Positions 42,070 through 50,915 of a stretch of 64,000 nucleotides of DNA are shown one piece after another. The notes beneath the pieces are model-generated. The model was not told the origin of the DNA, ran no database searches, and was given only the letters and a program-made list of their open reading frames with translations. The DNA is from Streptomyces sp. NBC_01275 (GTDB lineage: Bacteria > Actinomycetota > Actinomycetes > Streptomycetales > Streptomycetaceae), in contig NZ_JAPEOZ010000001.1 in the NCBI RefSeq assembly GCF_026340655.1, positions 7,564,001 through 7,628,000 on the forward strand, in the 5' to 3' direction. Each line of letters opens with the position of its first letter. The first letter of the stretch is position 1. Position numbers and translations under genes: made by a program.

Positions 42070-42870
42070 ATGCCCCGCGAGTTCCGGGTGCGTCGCGAGC
42101 AGGTGCTGCCCGCGACCCCCGAGCAGGTGTGGAACGCGGTCGCCACCGGCGAGGGCAACCTCGGCTGGCTGTACCCGATGGAGATCGAGCCCCGCGTCGG
42201 CGGGACCGTCTCGCGCGGCCAGGCCACGGTCGTGGAGTGGGCGCCGTCCCGTCGGCTGGCCTGCCGGTCCGACGGCGAGAACGGTTTCTCCAACACCCTC
42301 GACTACACCGTGGAGGCGCAAGGCGACACCGGGACCCGGCTGTCCATGGGCATCCACTGGGTCCACCCGGGCAGCCCCGACGACGGCTGGGACACCCGCG
42401 CCGACGCCGCCGAGCGGCACTTCGACTTCTACCGCCACAGCCTCGCCGAGTACCTGCGCCACTTCGCAGGCCGCCCAGCCCGCTACGTCAAGGCCGTCCG
42501 CCCCGACCCGGCCGCCCCCGGCGCCCTCACCGCCGTATGCGAACGGCTCGGGATGACCGGGCCGGTCCGCGCGGGGGACACCGTGAAGATCGTCCTGCCG
42601 CACCAGGCCGGAGCGGCCGTCGGATCGCCTGTCGGATCGGCTGTCGGACCGCCTGCCGGAGCGCCTGCGGAGGCGGTCGTCGAAGCGGTCGTCGATCGTT
42701 TCGACGCCGGTTTCCTGGGGTTGCGCACCGGCGACGCCCTGTACCGGTTCTTCGACGGCAGTCCCTGGGACTGGCCGCTGTGGCTCGGCCATCACCTGTA
42801 CGCCCCCGACGTCGATCCCGAGGACGCGACGCGTGCGTGGGACGAGTGGCTGACGGAGGTGGCCCCCTGA
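42070..42870 (+). CDS. SRPBCC/AHSA1-like protein in the NRPS operon
   Basis: A 266-residue protein. Residues 1-140 form a START/AHSA1-type SRPBCC domain (VRREQVLPATPEQVWNAVATGEGNLGWLYPMEIEPRVGG, then WAPSRRLACR and LSMGIHWVHPG). The C-terminal half repeats part of this logic (DTVKIVLPHQ, FDAGFLGLRTGDALYRFFDG) after a degenerate Gly/Ser/Pro repeat linker, so it may be two related domains. ATG 42070 has AAGGAA 9 bases upstream; a GTG at 42061 overlapping the P450 stop is possible. SRPBCC proteins bind hydrophobic ligands and some act as cyclases; a role in hemiaminal formation of Ahp or in peptide binding is speculation from position alone. Confidence 0.8.
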   Translation: MPREFRVRREQVLPATPEQVWNAVATGEGNLGWLYPMEIEPRVGGTVSRGQATVVEWAPSRRLACRSDGENGFSNTLDYTVEAQGDTGTRLSMGIHWVHPGSPDDGWDTRADAAERHFDFYRHSLAEYLRHFAGRPARYVKAVRPDPAAPGALTAVCERLGMTGPVRAGDTVKIVLPHQAGAAVGSPVGSAVGPPAGAPAEAVVEAVVDRFDAGFLGLRTGDALYRFFDGSPWDWPLWLGHHLYAPDVDPEDATRAWDEWLTEVAP

Positions 42871-43046
42871 TGGAGACGCCTCTGTATTCCGCCGAACTGG
42901 TCGAGGAGGACGGCGTGTTCACGCTCGTCGTCACCGATCTGCGCCGGGACACCGTCCAGACCGCGCACGTCCCCAAACGGGCCGTGGACAAGCTCCCTTA
43001 CTTCCTGTCCCTGCTCAACTCCCGCCAGTTCAGCGCGTTTCGTTAG
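42870..43046 (+). CDS. Small conserved-looking protein in the NRPS operon (58 aa)
   Basis: A 58-residue frame starting at ATG 42870, which overlaps the stop of the SRPBCC gene (TGATG), with GGAGG 9 bases upstream. It reads METPLYSAELVEEDGVF onward with alternating hydrophobic strands (FTLVVTDL, TVQTAHVPKRAV) and a short helix (LPYFLSLLNSRQF). No family recognised. Coupled translation and a good ribosome site argue it is real; the beta-hairpin-plus-helix pattern could suit a small binding partner. Confidence 0.7.
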   Translation: METPLYSAELVEEDGVFTLVVTDLRRDTVQTAHVPKRAVDKLPYFLSLLNSRQFSAFR

Positions 43047-43061
43047 ACGCCAGGAGGCCGC

Positions 43062-43850
43062 ATGGCACCGCCCCACCCCACGACCGCCGCCGCGCTCCCC
43101 GCGCCTCGGCGGCGCACGGCGGACCGTTGGCTGCGGGTGCACCGGTGCCGTGCGCCCCGGCCCGCCCGTCGGCTGGTGTGCTTCCCGCACGCAGGCGGCA
43201 CCGCCCACCTCTTCCACGGTTGGCCCGCCCAGCTGCCCGACGACGTCGAGCTCCTCGCCGTGCGCTACCCCGGCCGCCAGGACCGGCTGGCGGAGCCGTG
43301 CGTCGAGGACATGGCCGAGCTGGCCGACGCCGTCGCCGAGTCCCTCGCCCCGTACACCGGTCTGCCGCTCACCCTGTTCGGTCACAGCATGGGCTCGGCC
43401 GTGGCCTACGAGGTGGCGCTGAGGCTGGAGGCCCGGGGTGTGCGCCCCGCCCACCTGCTGGTCTCCGGCCGCGCCGCCCCGCACCGCGCCCGCCCGGCCG
43501 GTGTCGCGGAGGGCGACGACGAGGCCCTTCTCGCCACCGTCCGGAGCCTGGGCGACTACCAGGCGGAGGTGTACGACATCCCCGAGCTGAGGGAGCTTCT
43601 GCTCCCCGCCCTGCGCGCCGACTACCGGCTCATCGAGACCTACCGCCCCGAGCGTCCCGTGCCGCTGCGCACCCCCGTCACCGCCTACTCGGGCAGCGAC
43701 GACACCAGTTGTCCCATGGACGCCGTCCGCGCCTGGGGGGACCTGACCGGGCCCGGACGTTTCCAGCTGCGTCTCTTCCCGGGCGACCACTTCTACCTCG
43801 TCCCGCACGAGGCGAGGCTCGTCGCCGACATCGTCACCCGGATCACCTGA
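43062..43850 (+). CDS. Type II thioesterase (external editing thioesterase)
   Basis: A 262-residue alpha/beta hydrolase of the TEII family that clears misprimed or stalled acyl groups from NRPS carrier domains. Motifs: VCFPHAGGTAHLF (oxyanion region), YPGRQDRL, nucleophile elbow GHSMGS and the late GDHFYL His. Length matches the family. AGGAGG precedes ATG 43062, 15 bases after the small gene, so it is in the NRPS operon. Confidence 0.95.
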   Translation: MAPPHPTTAAALPAPRRRTADRWLRVHRCRAPRPARRLVCFPHAGGTAHLFHGWPAQLPDDVELLAVRYPGRQDRLAEPCVEDMAELADAVAESLAPYTGLPLTLFGHSMGSAVAYEVALRLEARGVRPAHLLVSGRAAPHRARPAGVAEGDDEALLATVRSLGDYQAEVYDIPELRELLLPALRADYRLIETYRPERPVPLRTPVTAYSGSDDTSCPMDAVRAWGDLTGPGRFQLRLFPGDHFYLVPHEARLVADIVTRIT

Positions 43851-43900
43851 ACAGGTGTCCGGAGTACCTGAACAGACTTGCACAGCAAAGGAGTTGAACA

Positions 43901-45187
43901 TTGCAGAACGCGACCGTCCGCCTCGACGTCCCCCTCGGCGCCCGCCCGCCCGACGAGCTGTACCTCCTAGACCCCGCTCTCCTCGCCGACCCGGCCGGCG
44001 GGTACGGCAAAGTCCGGGAACAGGGGCCCGTGGCGCGCGCCTGGCTGACCGACACACAGCCGGTGTGGGTGGTGACCCGTTACGACGACGTCCGCGAAGG
44101 GCTGCGCGACAGCCGCTTCGCCAGCAGCCCCGACGCGATCGAGGGCCACACCGGCGAGGACCCGCGCCGCGCCCTGGTGGACATGTTGAACCTGCCGGAG
44201 GAGGTCCAGAAGTACTTCCTCGTCTCGGCCCTGGACACCGACCCGCCGGACCACACCCGGGTGCGCGGAGCCGTCGGCCGGGCCTTCAACGCCCGCCGTA
44301 TGCAGGCGCTGCGCCCCCGGGTCGAGCAGCTCACCGCCGACCTCCTGGACGACCTCGGCCGCCGCTCGGCCGACGGCGTCCTGGAACTGGTCGACGGCTA
44401 CGCCTACCCGCTGGCCGTCACCGTCGTGTGCGAACTGGCCGGCGTGCCCGAGGAGGACCGCGCGGTCTTCCGGCGCTGGGGCGACGACATCCTGGTCATG
44501 GAACCCGAACGGCTGCGGGAGTCCTCCCTGGCCGTGGTCGACACCGTGCTGCGCCTGCTCGACCAGCGGCGCAGGGAGCCGGCCGGCGACGTGCTGAGCG
44601 CGCTCGCCGCCGCCCGCGACGACGAGCGGTACCGGCTGACGGAGGAGGAGGCCGTGGCCATGGTCCTCAACGTGGTCATGGCGGGCTACGACAACACCGC
44701 CCAGCTCGTCGTCAACAGCCTCGCCGCTCTCCTCACACACCCCGACCAGCTCAAGCTCCTCCAGGCCGACCCGGACCTGACGCTCTCCGCCGTCAACGAG
44801 TTCATCCGCTGGTGCGGGCCCGACATCATGGTGCGGATGCGCATCGCCGCCGAGGACGTCGACTTCCGCGGCACGTCCATCCGCAAGGGCGACTGCGTCC
44901 AGTTCGTCCTGGTCTCCGCCAACCGTGACCCGCGCGTCTACGCCGACCCCGACCGCCTCGACATCACCCGCCGCCCGCACGACGGCACCGAGGGTCACAT
45001 CGGCTTCGGCCACGGCATCCACTACTGCGTCGGCGCCGCCCTCTCGCGCCTCCAGTGCGAGATCGCCCTGGACGCCCTGCTGCGCCGGCACCCCGGCCTG
45101 CACCTCGCCGAGGGCCCGGAGAGCCTGCGCCGCACGATCATCCCGGGCACGGCCCCACGGCTGCCGCGACTGGCGGTGCGCGTGTAG
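43901..45187 (+). CDS. Second cytochrome P450 of the NRPS cluster
   Basis: A 428-residue P450. The heme loop is FGHGIHYCVG with Cys376; the I-helix reads MAGYDNTAQ, where Asp-Asn-Thr replaces the usual acid-Thr pair; ExxR is in EFIRWCGPD. TTG 43901 is the start, with AAGGAG 7 bases upstream. It follows the thioesterase by 50 bases and is the last cluster gene on this side before the kdp operon. It could install Ahp or hydroxylate another residue; divergence from the 40748 P450 implies a different job. The unusual DNT triad is a point of interest. Confidence 0.9.
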   Translation: MQNATVRLDVPLGARPPDELYLLDPALLADPAGGYGKVREQGPVARAWLTDTQPVWVVTRYDDVREGLRDSRFASSPDAIEGHTGEDPRRALVDMLNLPEEVQKYFLVSALDTDPPDHTRVRGAVGRAFNARRMQALRPRVEQLTADLLDDLGRRSADGVLELVDGYAYPLAVTVVCELAGVPEEDRAVFRRWGDDILVMEPERLRESSLAVVDTVLRLLDQRRREPAGDVLSALAAARDDERYRLTEEEAVAMVLNVVMAGYDNTAQLVVNSLAALLTHPDQLKLLQADPDLTLSAVNEFIRWCGPDIMVRMRIAAEDVDFRGTSIRKGDCVQFVLVSANRDPRVYADPDRLDITRRPHDGTEGHIGFGHGIHYCVGAALSRLQCEIALDALLRRHPGLHLAEGPESLRRTIIPGTAPRLPRLAVRV

Positions 45188-45265
45188 AGGACGTAGGCGG
45201 AGGACGACGTAGAGGAGGGGCTGGAGGACGGGTGTAGAGGAGGGCGTAGAGGAGGGATGTAGAGG
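45184..45265. repeat. Five copies of GTAGAGG between P450 and kdp
   Basis: GTAGAGG occurs at 45184, 45209, 45234, 45246 and 45259, mostly followed by A or AGGG; spacing is 25, 25, 12 and 13 bases. The run starts inside the P450 stop codon and occupies the gap before the kdp operon. It may be decayed tandem repeats or slippage; no gene was found between 45188 and 45407. Confidence 0.75.
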
Positions 45266-45407
45266 CAGCGGGAGTCGGTGGCGTCAGAGGGGTGTCAAAG
45301 GCGGGGGCGTCGGCGTCAGGGAGGCGTCAACGGCGGCGGAATCCGGCCGGAACGGGGGTTTCCTCGAACCGTCCGCATCTGTTCCGAGCCTCTTCTAGGA
45401 GTTCGCG

Positions 45408-45491
45408 ATGGCCGATCTGGCCTTCGTCGTCACCACGATCGCGGTGTTCGCGCTGGTGGCCCTCGTCGCCAAGGGGGTGACGAAGCTGTGA
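45408..45491 (+). CDS. 27-residue membrane peptide upstream of kdpF
   Basis: ATG 45408 with AGGAG about 8 bases upstream opens a 27-residue frame [20 protein letters not shown] followed by AKGVTKL: one hydrophobic helix with a basic C-terminus. Its stop overlaps the kdpF GTG (GTGA), so the two are translationally coupled. By size it resembles KdpF itself; it may be an extra accessory peptide of the KdpFABC complex. Too short for routine gene finding. Confidence 0.72.
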   Translation: MADLAFVVTTIAVFALVALVAKGVTKL

Positions 45492-45577
45492 CCGCCGAGA
45501 ACGTCGTCGGTCTGGTCGTGGCCGTCGCCCTGCTGGGCTATCTCGTCCTCGCCCTGATCTTCCCGGAGAGGTTCTGA
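45488..45577 (+). CDS. kdpF: KdpF, small subunit of the potassium ATPase
   Basis: A 29-residue single-helix peptide that stabilises the KdpFABC potassium pump. From GTG 45488 it reads [19 protein letters not shown] followed by LALIFPERF, the near-invariant actinobacterial KdpF pattern including the PERF tail. It ends 2 bases before kdpA. Confidence 0.93.
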   Translation: MTAENVVGLVVAVALLGYLVLALIFPERF

Positions 45578-45579
45578 CG

Positions 45580-47274
45580 ATGACATCAGCTGCTACCGCA
45601 GCGGGTGACATGGGTCCCGTACTCGCCGGCGTGCTCCAGCTGCTCGCGCTCATAGCCGCGCTGGCGCTCGCCTACGTCCCCCTCGGCGCCTACATGGCCA
45701 GGGTCTACTCCTCCGACAAGCACTGGCGCGTCGAGAAGTGGATCTACAAGGGCATCGGCGCCAACCCGAACACCGAGATGCGCTGGCCCGCGTACCTGCG
45801 CGGCGTCCTGGCCTTCTCGGCCGTGAGCGTCCTCCTCCTCTACCTGCTCCAGCGGCTCCAGGGCCGCCTGCCCGGCTCGCTCGGCTTCTCCGCGATCGAC
45901 CCGGACCAGGCTTTCAACACCGCCGCGTCCTTCGTCACCAACACCAACTGGCAGTCGTACTACGGCGAGCAGGCCATGGGCCATGTCGTGCAGACGGCCG
46001 GTCTGGCGGTGCAGAACTTCGTCTCCGCGGCCGTCGGCATCGCGGTGGCGGTGGCCCTCGTACGAGGGTTCGCGCGCTCCCGCACCGGTGAGCTCGGGAA
46101 CTTCTGGTCCGACCTGGTGCGCGGCGTCGTACGCATCCTGCTGCCGCTCTCCGTCGTCGCCGCGATCGTCCTGGTCGCCTGCGGCGCCATCCAGAACTTC
46201 TCCGGCATCCACGAGGTCGGTCAGTTCATGGGCGGGCAGCAGCAGTGGAACGGAGGTGCGGTCGCCTCGCAGGAGGCCATCAAGGAGATCGGCACCAACG
46301 GCGGCGGCTACTTCAACGCCAACTCCGCCCACCCGTTCGAGAATCCGACCCCGTTCACGAACCTCTTCGAGATCTTCCTGCTGCTGGTCATCCCGTTCGC
46401 GTTGACCCGCACCTTCGGCATCATGGTCGGCTCCCTCAAGCAGGGATACGCGATCCTCGCGACCATGGGCACGATCTGGGTCGGCTTCATCGCGCTGATG
46501 ATGTGGACCGAGTTCGCCCACCACGGCCCGGCGCTCCAGATCGCGGGCGGTGCGATGGAGGGCAAGGAGCAGCGCATCGGGGTCGGCGCCTCGTCGATCT
46601 TCGCGGTGTCGACCACGCTCACCTCGACCGGCGCGGTGGACTCCTTCCACTCGTCCTTCACCGGTCTGGGCGGCGGTATCACCATGCTGGGCATGCAACT
46701 CGGCGAGATCGCGCCGGGTGGTACCGGCTCCGGCCTCTACGGCATGCTGGTCATGGCGATCATCGCGGTGTTCATCGCCGGCCTGATGGTGGGCCGTACG
46801 CCCGAGTACCTGGGCAAGAAGATCGGCACCCGTGAGATCAAGTTCGCGGCCCTGTACATCCTCATCACCCCGGCGCTGGTGCTCGTCTTCACCGCCGCGG
46901 CGATGGCCCTGCCCACCCCGGGCAACTCGATGACCAACAGCGGCGCGCACGGCTTCTCCGAGATCCTGTACGCCTACAGCTCGGCCGCGAACAACAACGG
47001 CTCGGCGTTCGCCGGTCTGAACGCGGACACGCAGTGGTTCAACAGCACCTTGGGTCTGGCCATGGTGCTGGGCCGGTTCCTGCCGATGGTGTTCGTGCTG
47101 GCGCTGGCCGGTTCGCTGGCCGAGCAGAAGCCGGTGCCGGAGACCGCGGGCACCCTGCGCACCGAGAAACCGCTGTTCATAGGTCTGCTGGTGGGCGCGA
47201 TCCTGATCATCACCGGTCTGACCTACTTCCCGGCGCTGGCCCTGGGCCCGCTGGCCGAGGGGCTGGCGTCATGA
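45580..47274 (+). CDS. kdpA: KdpA, potassium-channel-like subunit of the Kdp ATPase
   Basis: A 564-residue polytopic protein that selects and binds K+ for the high-affinity Kdp pump. The four degenerate selectivity loops are recognisable: [47 protein letters not shown] and a late [10 protein letters not shown] loop, with the [18 protein letters not shown] stretch. Length and motif order are normal. ATG 45580 directly follows kdpF, and its stop overlaps kdpB (ATGA). Confidence 0.97.
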   Translation: MTSAATAAGDMGPVLAGVLQLLALIAALALAYVPLGAYMARVYSSDKHWRVEKWIYKGIGANPNTEMRWPAYLRGVLAFSAVSVLLLYLLQRLQGRLPGSLGFSAIDPDQAFNTAASFVTNTNWQSYYGEQAMGHVVQTAGLAVQNFVSAAVGIAVAVALVRGFARSRTGELGNFWSDLVRGVVRILLPLSVVAAIVLVACGAIQNFSGIHEVGQFMGGQQQWNGGAVASQEAIKEIGTNGGGYFNANSAHPFENPTPFTNLFEIFLLLVIPFALTRTFGIMVGSLKQGYAILATMGTIWVGFIALMMWTEFAHHGPALQIAGGAMEGKEQRIGVGASSIFAVSTTLTSTGAVDSFHSSFTGLGGGITMLGMQLGEIAPGGTGSGLYGMLVMAIIAVFIAGLMVGRTPEYLGKKIGTREIKFAALYILITPALVLVFTAAAMALPTPGNSMTNSGAHGFSEILYAYSSAANNNGSAFAGLNADTQWFNSTLGLAMVLGRFLPMVFVLALAGSLAEQKPVPETAGTLRTEKPLFIGLLVGAILIITGLTYFPALALGPLAEGLAS

Positions 47275-49400
47275 TCACCGACACGAAGAAGCACGAGGAC
47301 TCGATGTCCACTGCCACGCCCACCCGGGCCCCGCACAGCGACCTGTCCTCCGGGCACAAGCCCGCCGAGGGCCGGGTCGGCGCGGGCCTGTTCGATCCCA
47401 AGCAGCTGGTCAGGTCGCTGCCGGACGCCTTCCGCAAGCTCGACCCGCGGGTGATGATCAAGTCGCCGGTGATGTTCGTGGTGTGGATCGGTTCGGTGCT
47501 GACCACCGTGTTCTCGTTCAAGGACCCGGGCGACTGGTTCGGCTGGACCATCAGCGTCTGGCTGTGGCTGACGGTCGTCTTCGCCAACCTGGCGGAGGCG
47601 GTCGCCGAGGGCCGGGGCAAGGCGCAGGCCGACACCCTGCGCAAGGCCAAGACCGACACCGTGGCCCGCCGTCTCGTGGGGGGCCGCGAGGAGCAGGCGC
47701 CCGGCACCGAGCTGCGTATCGGCGACCTGGTCGTCTGTGAGGCGGGCGACGTCATTCCCGGCGACGGTGACGTCGTCGAGGGCGTCGCCTCGGTCGACGA
47801 GTCGGCGATCACCGGCGAGTCGGCTCCCGTCATCCGGGAGTCCGGCGGCGACCGGTCCGCGGTGACCGGCGGCACGAAGGTCCTCTCCGACCGGATCGTC
47901 GTCAAGATCACGACGAAGCCCGGCGAGACCTTCATCGACCGGATGATCGCCCTGGTGGAGGGCGCGGCCCGGCAGAAGACGCCGAACGAGATCGCGCTGA
48001 ACATCCTGCTGGCCTCGCTGACGATCGTGTTCCTGCTGGCGGTGGCGACCCTGCCGCCGTTCGCGGACTACGCGGGCACCCATCTGACGATGGTCGTGCT
48101 GGTGGCGCTGCTGGTGTGTCTGATCCCGACCACGATCGGCGCGCTGCTGTCGGCGATCGGCATCGCGGGCATGGACCGGCTCGTGCAGCGCAACGTCCTC
48201 GCGATGTCCGGCCGGGCGGTCGAGGCCGCCGGCGACGTGTCGACCCTGCTGCTCGACAAGACCGGCACCATCACCCTCGGCAACCGGCAGGCCTCCGAGT
48301 TCCTGCCCGTGCGCGGGACCACCGAGCCCGAACTGGCCGACGCCGCCCAGCTGTCGTCGCTGGCCGACGAGACCCCCGAGGGCCGCTCCGTCGTCGTACT
48401 GGCGAAGGAGAGGTACGGGCTGCGCGAGCGGCACCAGGGCGAACTGGCCGGAGCCGAGTGGATCGCGTTCACCGCGCAGACCCGGATGTCGGGCGTGGAC
48501 GTCGACGGACGCAGGATCCGCAAGGGCGCGGCCGGTTCGGTGCTCGCCTGGGTGCGGGAGCGGGGCGGTGAAGTCGCGCAGGACGCGACGGAGTTGACCG
48601 ACCGTATTTCGGCGGCCGGCGGCACCCCGTTGCTGGTGGCCGTCGAAGACGCCGAGGGCGCACGGGTGTTGGGGGTCATCCACCTCAAGGACGTGGTCAA
48701 GGAGGGCATGCGGGAGCGGTTCGACGAGCTGCGGCGCATGGGCATCAGGACGGTCATGATCACGGGCGACAACCCGCTGACGGCGAAGGCGATCGCGCAG
48801 GAGGCCGGCGTCGACGACTTCCTCGCCGAGGCCACCCCCGAGGACAAGATGGCCCTCATCAAGCGGGAGCAGGCGGGCGGCAAGCTGGTCGCGATGACGG
48901 GCGACGGCACGAACGACGCGCCGGCGCTCGCCCAGGCCGACGTGGGCGTGGCCATGAACACCGGCACCTCGGCCGCCAAGGAGGCCGGGAACATGGTGGA
49001 CCTGGACTCCAACCCCACCAAGCTCATCGAGATCGTCGAGATCGGCAAGCAACTCCTGATCACCCGGGGCGCGTTGACGACGTTCTCCATCGCCAACGAC
49101 GTCGCGAAGTACTTCGCGATCATCCCGGCGCTGTTCGCGGCCGTCTATCCGGGCCTGGACAAGCTGAACATCATGCACCTGGCCAGCCCCGACTCCGCGA
49201 TCCTGTCGGCCGTGATCTTCAACGCGCTGATCATCATCGCGCTGGTGCCGCTGTCGCTGAAGGGCGTGCGGTACCGGCCGGTCAGCGCGGACCGGATGCT
49301 GCGGCGCAACCTGGGGATCTACGGCCTCGGCGGCCTGATCGCCCCCTTCATCGGCATCAAGCTGATCGACCTGCTCCTCTCCCTCCTCCCCGGGCTGTAA
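47271..49400 (+). CDS. kdpB: KdpB, catalytic P-type ATPase subunit
   Basis: A 709-residue P-type ATPase that powers K+ uptake. Key motifs: TGES (actuator), DKTGT with phosphorylated Asp329, KGA in the nucleotide domain, and [21 protein letters not shown] hinge. The start ATG 47271 overlaps the kdpA stop; an alternative ATG at 47307 (SMSTATP) cannot be excluded because no strong ribosome site distinguishes them, but the coupling favours the first. Confidence 0.96.
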   Translation: MITDTKKHEDSMSTATPTRAPHSDLSSGHKPAEGRVGAGLFDPKQLVRSLPDAFRKLDPRVMIKSPVMFVVWIGSVLTTVFSFKDPGDWFGWTISVWLWLTVVFANLAEAVAEGRGKAQADTLRKAKTDTVARRLVGGREEQAPGTELRIGDLVVCEAGDVIPGDGDVVEGVASVDESAITGESAPVIRESGGDRSAVTGGTKVLSDRIVVKITTKPGETFIDRMIALVEGAARQKTPNEIALNILLASLTIVFLLAVATLPPFADYAGTHLTMVVLVALLVCLIPTTIGALLSAIGIAGMDRLVQRNVLAMSGRAVEAAGDVSTLLLDKTGTITLGNRQASEFLPVRGTTEPELADAAQLSSLADETPEGRSVVVLAKERYGLRERHQGELAGAEWIAFTAQTRMSGVDVDGRRIRKGAAGSVLAWVRERGGEVAQDATELTDRISAAGGTPLLVAVEDAEGARVLGVIHLKDVVKEGMRERFDELRRMGIRTVMITGDNPLTAKAIAQEAGVDDFLAEATPEDKMALIKREQAGGKLVAMTGDGTNDAPALAQADVGVAMNTGTSAAKEAGNMVDLDSNPTKLIEIVEIGKQLLITRGALTTFSIANDVAKYFAIIPALFAAVYPGLDKLNIMHLASPDSAILSAVIFNALIIIALVPLSLKGVRYRPVSADRMLRRNLGIYGLGGLIAPFIGIKLIDLLLSLLPGL

Positions 49401-49425
49401 CTCCCTGAAAGCGTGCTGATCCACT

Positions 49426-50094
49426 ATGAACAACTCGGTATCGAACACAGCCCGGTTGCTCTGGGCCGGCCTGCGCGCGCTGCTCGTGCTGACGCTGGTG
49501 ACGGGCGTGATCTACCCACTGGCCGTCACCGGCGTCGCCCAGGCCCTGTTCAACGGCAAGGCGAACGGCTCCGAGATCAAGGCGGACGGCCGGGTCGTCG
49601 GCTCGTCCCTGATCGGGCAGGCGTACAACCTGCCGCTGAAGAAGGGGCAGGAGACCCCGGAGCCCGACCTGAAGTGGTTCCAGGGCCGTCCGCAGAACGG
49701 CCTCGGAGCCAACAGCGTCAACACCCGGTACAAGCTGATCCTGTCCGGCGCGACGAACCGTTCGGCCGACAACAAGGACCTCATCGCCTGGGTGACGGCC
49801 GCCAAGGCGGCCGTGATCAAGGACAACTCGGTTCCGGGCTACACCGTCAAGCCCGCCGACGTGCCCGCCGACGCCGTCACCTCCTCCGGCTCCGGCCTCG
49901 ACCCCGACGTCTCCCCGGCCTACGCGGACCTCCAGGTCCACCGGGTCGCCGAGCGGAACGGCCTCTCGGTCGCGCAGGTGGAGAAGCTGGTGAAGAACCA
50001 CACCGAGGGGCGCACCCTCGGCTTCATCGGCGAGCCCCGGGTGAACGTCCTCGAACTCAACATCGCGCTCGAGGAACTGACCAAGGGCGACTGA
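49426..50094 (+). CDS. kdpC: KdpC, assembly/chaperone subunit of the Kdp ATPase
   Basis: A 222-residue protein with one N-terminal membrane helix (LRALLVLTLVTGVIYPLAVT) and a periplasm-facing domain with the family motifs GSSLIGQ, FQGRPQ, SGSGLDP and the C-terminal LGFIGEPRVNVLELN. It completes kdpFABC; its stop overlaps the response-regulator start (TGATG). Confidence 0.96.
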   Translation: MNNSVSNTARLLWAGLRALLVLTLVTGVIYPLAVTGVAQALFNGKANGSEIKADGRVVGSSLIGQAYNLPLKKGQETPEPDLKWFQGRPQNGLGANSVNTRYKLILSGATNRSADNKDLIAWVTAAKAAVIKDNSVPGYTVKPADVPADAVTSSGSGLDPDVSPAYADLQVHRVAERNGLSVAQVEKLVKNHTEGRTLGFIGEPRVNVLELNIALEELTKGD

Positions 50095-50783
50095 TGACCA
50101 GGGTGCTGGTCGTGGAAGACGACCCCCAGCTCGTACGGGCACTCGTGATCAACCTGCAGGCCCGCCGGTACGGAGTGGACGCGGCCGCCGACGGGGCCAC
50201 GGCGCTCCGGCTGGCGGCCGCCCGCAGGCCGGACGTGGTGATGCTCGACCTCGGGCTGCCCGACATGGACGGCGTCGACGTCATCCGGGCGCTGCGCGGG
50301 TGGACGCGGGCGCCGATCCTCGTCCTGTCCGCGCGCCGGGCCTCCGACGAGAAGGTCGCCGCGCTCGACGCGGGGGCCGACGACTACATCACCAAGCCGT
50401 TCAGCATGGACGAGCTGCTGGCCCGGCTGCGGGCCGCCGTCCGCCGCACCGAGGACGTGCCGCTGGCTCCCGAGACGACGCTGGTCGCCACCGACGGGTT
50501 CACCATCGACCTGCTCGCCAAGAAGGCCACCCGCGCGGGCCGCGACCTGCGCCTCACCCCGACCGAATGGCATCTGCTGGAGATCCTGGTCACCAACCCC
50601 GGCCGCCTGGTCACCCAGAAGCAGCTGCTGCACGAGGTCTGGGGAGCCGCGCAGGGCAACAAGACCAACTACCTGCGCGTGTACATGGCCCAGCTCCGCC
50701 GCAAGCTCGAGGCGGACCCCTCGCATCCGCGCCACCTCATCACCGAGCCGGGGATGGGCTATCGGTTCGAGTCGGAGGGGTGA
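50094..50783 (+). CDS. kdpE: KdpE-type response regulator (OmpR family)
   Basis: A 229-residue two-domain regulator. Receiver: VEDD at 8-10, phospho-acceptor Asp52 in MLDLGLPDMDG, Lys101 in ITKPFS. DNA-binding winged helix: LTPTEWHLLEILVTNPGRLVTQKQLL to YRFESEG. It starts on the kdpC stop, so it is part of the kdp operon and by family controls it. The expected sensor kinase gene kdpD, usually beside kdpE, is absent here and elsewhere in the window. Confidence 0.93.
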   Translation: MTRVLVVEDDPQLVRALVINLQARRYGVDAAADGATALRLAAARRPDVVMLDLGLPDMDGVDVIRALRGWTRAPILVLSARRASDEKVAALDAGADDYITKPFSMDELLARLRAAVRRTEDVPLAPETTLVATDGFTIDLLAKKATRAGRDLRLTPTEWHLLEILVTNPGRLVTQKQLLHEVWGAAQGNKTNYLRVYMAQLRRKLEADPSHPRHLITEPGMGYRFESEG

Positions 50784-50823
50784 GGCTTTTCTCGATGCTG
50801 ACCCACTCCTGCCCGGAGCTTTG

Positions 50824-50840
50824 CTGCACATCGGTTGCAA
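50824..50840 (+). promoter_or_regulatory. Candidate Nur (nickel-responsive Fur-family) box
   Basis: CTGCAC-N5-TTGCAA at 50824-50840 resembles the Nur box described for Streptomyces (TTGCAA-N5-TTGCAA-like). It lies about 75 bases before the nickel/cobalt permease start, in the right place to repress uptake under nickel sufficiency. One half site is perfect, the other matches four of six bases. Confidence 0.45.
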
Positions 50841-50915
50841 GTACGGGAGCCCCGCACCAGGGTGGAGGGCGCAGTCTCCCCGCGAAAGAGAGTCGCCCTC
50901 CCCGTGCCCTCCCCG

